A DNA stretch of 64,000 bases from Microbacterium sp. zg-Y818 (lineage in GTDB: Bacteria > Actinomycetota > Actinomycetes > Actinomycetales > Microbacteriaceae), in the NCBI RefSeq assembly GCF_030246905.1, contig NZ_CP126741.1, positions 2,418,001-2,482,000 of the forward strand, in the 5' to 3' direction. Below the pieces are notes generated by a model. That model had not been told where the DNA came from and ran no database searches. It saw only the letters and a list, made by a program, of their open reading frames with translations. Positions 61,794 to 64,000 of this stretch are shown here, one piece after another; the stretch's first letter is position 1; each line of letters starts with the position of its first letter. The translations under genes and the position numbers were made by a program.

Positions 61794-62501
61794 GTGTTCG
61801 CAATGATCCAGCCGGCGACGCTCGCCCTTGTGGAAACGGCGGAGCGCGCGCGGGCCGCGGGCGAGGTCGCCACCGTGCCGCAGGGCATGAACATCGCCGG
61901 CGTGGACGCGGCCACCGAGGCCGTGCGGGCGGATTACGGCCGAACGTCACGGTGGCTGCTCGGGCTGCTGGGCACGACGGGGGATGCCGCCGCCGGGCTG
62001 GCCGCGATCTTCGCCGGCTTCGGGTTGTCGGTGGCGGGCACAGATCCAGCGACGGCTGCACTCTCCGGCGCCGTCGGCGTCGTGATCGCCCTTGCGCTCG
62101 CACTGCCCTCGACTCTGCTGCTGTGGCGACTGCATCTGTCAGGACGACGCCTTGCCCGGGCCACGGCCTTCTGGGCAGCGCTGCCGTACCTGTCGGGCGC
62201 GCGCCGTCCCGTCCCGGGTGATTATTTCGCGGTGCGCTTCCTTGCCTACTCCCCCGACCTGCTCATCCGGGTGATCTCATCGGTGGGCGCATTTCTGGCG
62301 GCGGTGTTCTCGCTGTCGATGATCTTCTACGCCACCGCCGTCGACCCCGACCCGACTCTCGCGGTCATCGCGGTGCTGTGGTCGGTGCTGTTCGTTGCGG
62401 TGACGATCGGGCAGTTCGGTGGCATCCAGCGCATTCAGGTGGGCTACAGCCATCGCGATCCACTGGGCTACGAACGGCGGATGCGCCGCGCCCGCACCTG
62501 A
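61794..62501 (+). CDS. Hypothetical membrane protein of the WXG cassette
   Basis: GTG 61794 has AGGAG seven bases upstream and lies one base after the previous stop. The 235-residue protein has a soluble N-terminal region of about 45 residues and four membrane helices, two on each side of a cytoplasmic segment, with a basic C-terminus. No family recognised. Being last in a coupled four-gene set it may anchor or protect against the WXG protein. Confidence 0.6.
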   Translation: MFAMIQPATLALVETAERARAAGEVATVPQGMNIAGVDAATEAVRADYGRTSRWLLGLLGTTGDAAAGLAAIFAGFGLSVAGTDPATAALSGAVGVVIALALALPSTLLLWRLHLSGRRLARATAFWAALPYLSGARRPVPGDYFAVRFLAYSPDLLIRVISSVGAFLAAVFSLSMIFYATAVDPDPTLAVIAVLWSVLFVAVTIGQFGGIQRIQVGYSHRDPLGYERRMRRART

Positions 62502-62593
62502 CCGGCTGCGGCGCGCCCGGCCGACGAGATCCGACCCGCCGCCGAGCGGCGTGGAGGGCGGATGCCGTCGGCGGCCGGGTTTAGGGTCGATGT

Positions 62594-63244
62594 GTGACCC
62601 CCGAACTCTCCGCTCGCATCGTCGCGGATTCCCGCGACCGCGTGGCGTGGGTGCGGGCGCGCTCGCGCGGCATCACGGCAACGGATGTCGCGGCGCTGAC
62701 ATCCGAGAAGGCGATCGCCCGCGCCGCCGACGCCAAGCTGCTCGGATCAGGATTCTCGGGCAACGCCTACACCGATCACGGACGCCGCCGCGAACCGGAG
62801 ATCGCCCGCTGGGTCGCCGCGACCCACGGCATCCAGCCGTCGTCGGCACTGTTCCACGCCGTGGTCGAGAAACGGCACCTGGCCACGCCCGACGGCGTCG
62901 GACTCGATAAGAACGGCCGGGTGATCCTGGCCGAGATCAAGACGACCAACAAGCACTGGCGGTCGATTCCGCGCTCCTACCTGCGTCAGGTGTGGTGGCA
63001 GCAGCACGTGCTCGGCGCCGAGCGCACCCTCGTGACCTGGGAGCAGCACGTGGACTTCGTGCCCGTCGGCGACGAACCGCGGTGCGCATGGGTGGACCGC
63101 GACGAGTACGAGATCGGCAAGCTGGTGAAGCTCGCCACCGCCCTCATCGACGAGCTGTACCACCGCACGATGCAGCGCCGCACCCTCGTCGCCCCGCCGA
63201 CCGCCCCGCGCGAGCCCTTCCGCGCCCTCGCCCTCGCCGAGTGA
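62594..63244 (+). CDS. YqaJ-type phage recombinase-like exonuclease
   Basis: The 216-residue protein carries the lambda-exonuclease/YqaJ nuclease core: ITATDVAAL near residues 27-35, GRRREPEIA (E67/E69), D100, and E114-I-K116 in ILAEIKTTNK, the PD-(D/E)xK active site. It should degrade one strand from double-stranded ends. No phage genes or partner annealing protein are nearby. TAGGGT (62582-62587) seven bases before GTG suggests a leaderless mRNA. The gene ends in GAG-TGA at a tandem GTGAGTAYTC array. Confidence 0.83.
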   Translation: MTPELSARIVADSRDRVAWVRARSRGITATDVAALTSEKAIARAADAKLLGSGFSGNAYTDHGRRREPEIARWVAATHGIQPSSALFHAVVEKRHLATPDGVGLDKNGRVILAEIKTTNKHWRSIPRSYLRQVWWQQHVLGAERTLVTWEQHVDFVPVGDEPRCAWVDRDEYEIGKLVKLATALIDELYHRTMQRRTLVAPPTAPREPFRALALAE

Positions 63245-63310
63245 GTACTCGCGTTCCCCAGTGAGTACTCGCCTTCCCCAGTGAGTACTCGCGTTCCCGA
63301 GTGAGTATTC
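63241..63310 (+). repeat. Tandem array of 20-bp GTGAGTAYTC units
   Basis: Units start at 63241, 63261, 63281 and 63301, each exactly 20 bases after the last. The consensus is GTGAGTACTCGCGTTCCCCA; the last is only the first half, with ATTC. The first unit overlaps the TGA of the exonuclease gene. Confidence 0.9.
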
Positions 63311-63344
63311 ACCTACGGCGGTGGCGACCCTCTCCGCCGAAATG

Positions 63345-63405
63345 GTTGACTCACGTCAACCCCGGAGATACAGTTGACCTATCTCAACCGTTGATGTCCA
63401 TCAAC
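63345..63405. promoter_or_regulatory. Three GTTGA-N6-TCAAC operators
   Basis: Three perfect palindromic sites lie at 63345-63360, 63373-63388 and 63390-63405. Each is 16 bp with ends GTTGA and TCAAC. They cover the -35 region, the start site and early leader of the exporter gene. Confidence 0.85.
63346..63374 (+). promoter_or_regulatory. Promoter of the DHA2 exporter
   Basis: TTGACT (63346-63351) and TACAGT (63369-63374) are exactly 17 bases apart. The -35 box is inside the first operator and the start site (near 63381) inside the second. Confidence 0.8.
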
Positions 63406-63456
63406 TTCCGGTCGCCAGCGTGGTCGCACCGTCTCGCATCCATCCCAAGGAGACCC

Positions 63457-64000
63457 GTGCCGAAGTCCCCCCGCCCGAACGATCCCGCCACCACTGCGGA
63501 GAAGCTCGCCCACCGCCGCGTGCTCGAAGCCCTCTCCGGCCTGATCCTCGGCATGTTCGTGTCGATGCTCGCCTCGACGGTGGTCTCGACGTCACTGCCG
63601 GTCATCCTGCACGACCTCGGCGGCGGCCAGTCCGCATTCACGTGGGTCGTCACCGCGACGCTGCTGACGACCGCGATCTCCACGCCTATCTGGGGAAAGC
63701 TCGCCGACCTCACCAACCGCAAGGTGCTGTACCAGCTTGCGATCGTGATCTTCGTGCTCGCCACGGCGGCTGCCGGGTTCTCGCAGAACCCCGAGACCCT
63801 CATCGCCTTCCGGGCGCTTCAGGGCATCGGCGCCGGCGGCCTCGCCGCCCTCAGCCAGGTGCTCATGGCCGACATCATCAGCCCACGCGAACGCGGCCGC
63901 TACATGGGCCTGTTCGGCGCCGTCATGGCCGTCGCAACCGTAGGCGGTCCGCTCCTGGGCGGCCTCATCACGGATGCCTGGGGCTGGCGCTGGAACTTCT
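63457..64000 (+). CDS. DHA2-family MFS multidrug exporter, 3' truncated by window
   Basis: GTG 63457 has AAGGAG five bases upstream. The visible 181 residues give four or five helices of the 14-helix EmrB/QacA drug:H+ antiporter family: FVSMLASTVVSTSLPVILHD near residues 34-53, GKLADLTNRKVLY near 81, RALQGIGAGGLAALSQVLMA near 116, and motif C GGPLLGGLITDAWGWRWNF at the end. It pumps drugs out of the cell. Three operators on its promoter show it is tightly repressed, probably by a TetR or MarR protein encoded nearby. Confidence 0.9.
   Translation, partial: MPKSPRPNDPATTAEKLAHRRVLEALSGLILGMFVSMLASTVVSTSLPVILHDLGGGQSAFTWVVTATLLTTAISTPIWGKLADLTNRKVLYQLAIVIFVLATAAAGFSQNPETLIAFRALQGIGAGGLAALSQVLMADIISPRERGRYMGLFGAVMAVATVGGPLLGGLITDAWGWRWNF

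Noticed and set aside
63241..63310. Possible CRISPR array
   Set aside because: The units are only 20 bp with no variable spacers of normal length and no cas genes nearby.
1..64000. tRNA, rRNA, transposase, integrase or prophage
   Set aside because: None recognised on either strand.

Overview
The window is chromosomal DNA of a very GC-rich actinobacterium. Codon choice, TANNNT -10 boxes, many apparently leaderless genes, and the gene set (DUF2243 with CtaG, LRV/DUF4190, DUF3105 with DUF305, MSMEG-style sugar transport operons) point to Microbacteriaceae, most likely Microbacterium. That assignment is inference; there is no 16S gene here. I see no tRNA, rRNA, CRISPR array, transposase or prophage.

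Layout. 1-2.1 kb: membrane proteins ending in a DUF2243-CtaG pair for cytochrome oxidase assembly. 2.0-4.4 kb: zinc alcohol dehydrogenase with an anchored partner protein, and a YfcE-type phosphoesterase behind a tiny leader ORF. 4.6-10.7 kb: an operon of a binding lipoprotein, an ABC ATPase, a double-length permease, a LacI regulator and a metallophosphoesterase, probably importing and cleaving an organophosphorus compound. 10.8-12.7 kb: flavodoxin-like reductase and an MFS exporter. 12.9-20.5 kb: ROK regulator, sugar ABC transporter and GH38 alpha-mannosidase, with a clear operator, forming a mannoside uptake and hydrolysis unit. 20.5-37.5 kb: housekeeping and stress genes (sirtuin, TrhO, SRPBCC, GNATs, serine hydrolase, SulP, Dps, SDR, GH15, NYN nuclease, PEP-mutase-like lyase, HNH protein, LLM oxidoreductase, alpha/beta hydrolase, ASCH, lipid kinase). 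37.6-44.4 kb: a Cys-rich HTH regulator and cydABDC, tied together by a shared palindromic operator. 44.4-53.4 kb: LRV/DUF4190 protein, GNAT, SDR, MHS transporter, PAP2, Bcr-type exporter, DUF3105/DUF305 pair. 53.5-58.4 kb: a second sugar ABC operon divergent from its LacI regulator, again with visible operators. 58.4-59.5 kb: rplJL with an L10 leader containing an attenuator. 59.6-62.5 kb: a four-gene WXG/type VII-like cassette. 62.6-64 kb: a YqaJ exonuclease and the start of a DHA2 drug exporter behind three tandem operators.

The most unusual signals are non-coding. A GTGAGTAYTC repeat family sits on the stop codons of five genes and forms 20-bp tandem arrays. Three 18-bp TGTGAGTTCC palindromes lie together at 22 kb. 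A GGATGCC/GGCATCC heptamer is strongly over-represented throughout. An 18-bp palindromic motif is shared by the WXG cassette and the LRV/DUF4190 gene. Operator sets can be read for the cyd, ROK, LacI and DHA2 systems. All counts were made by eye.
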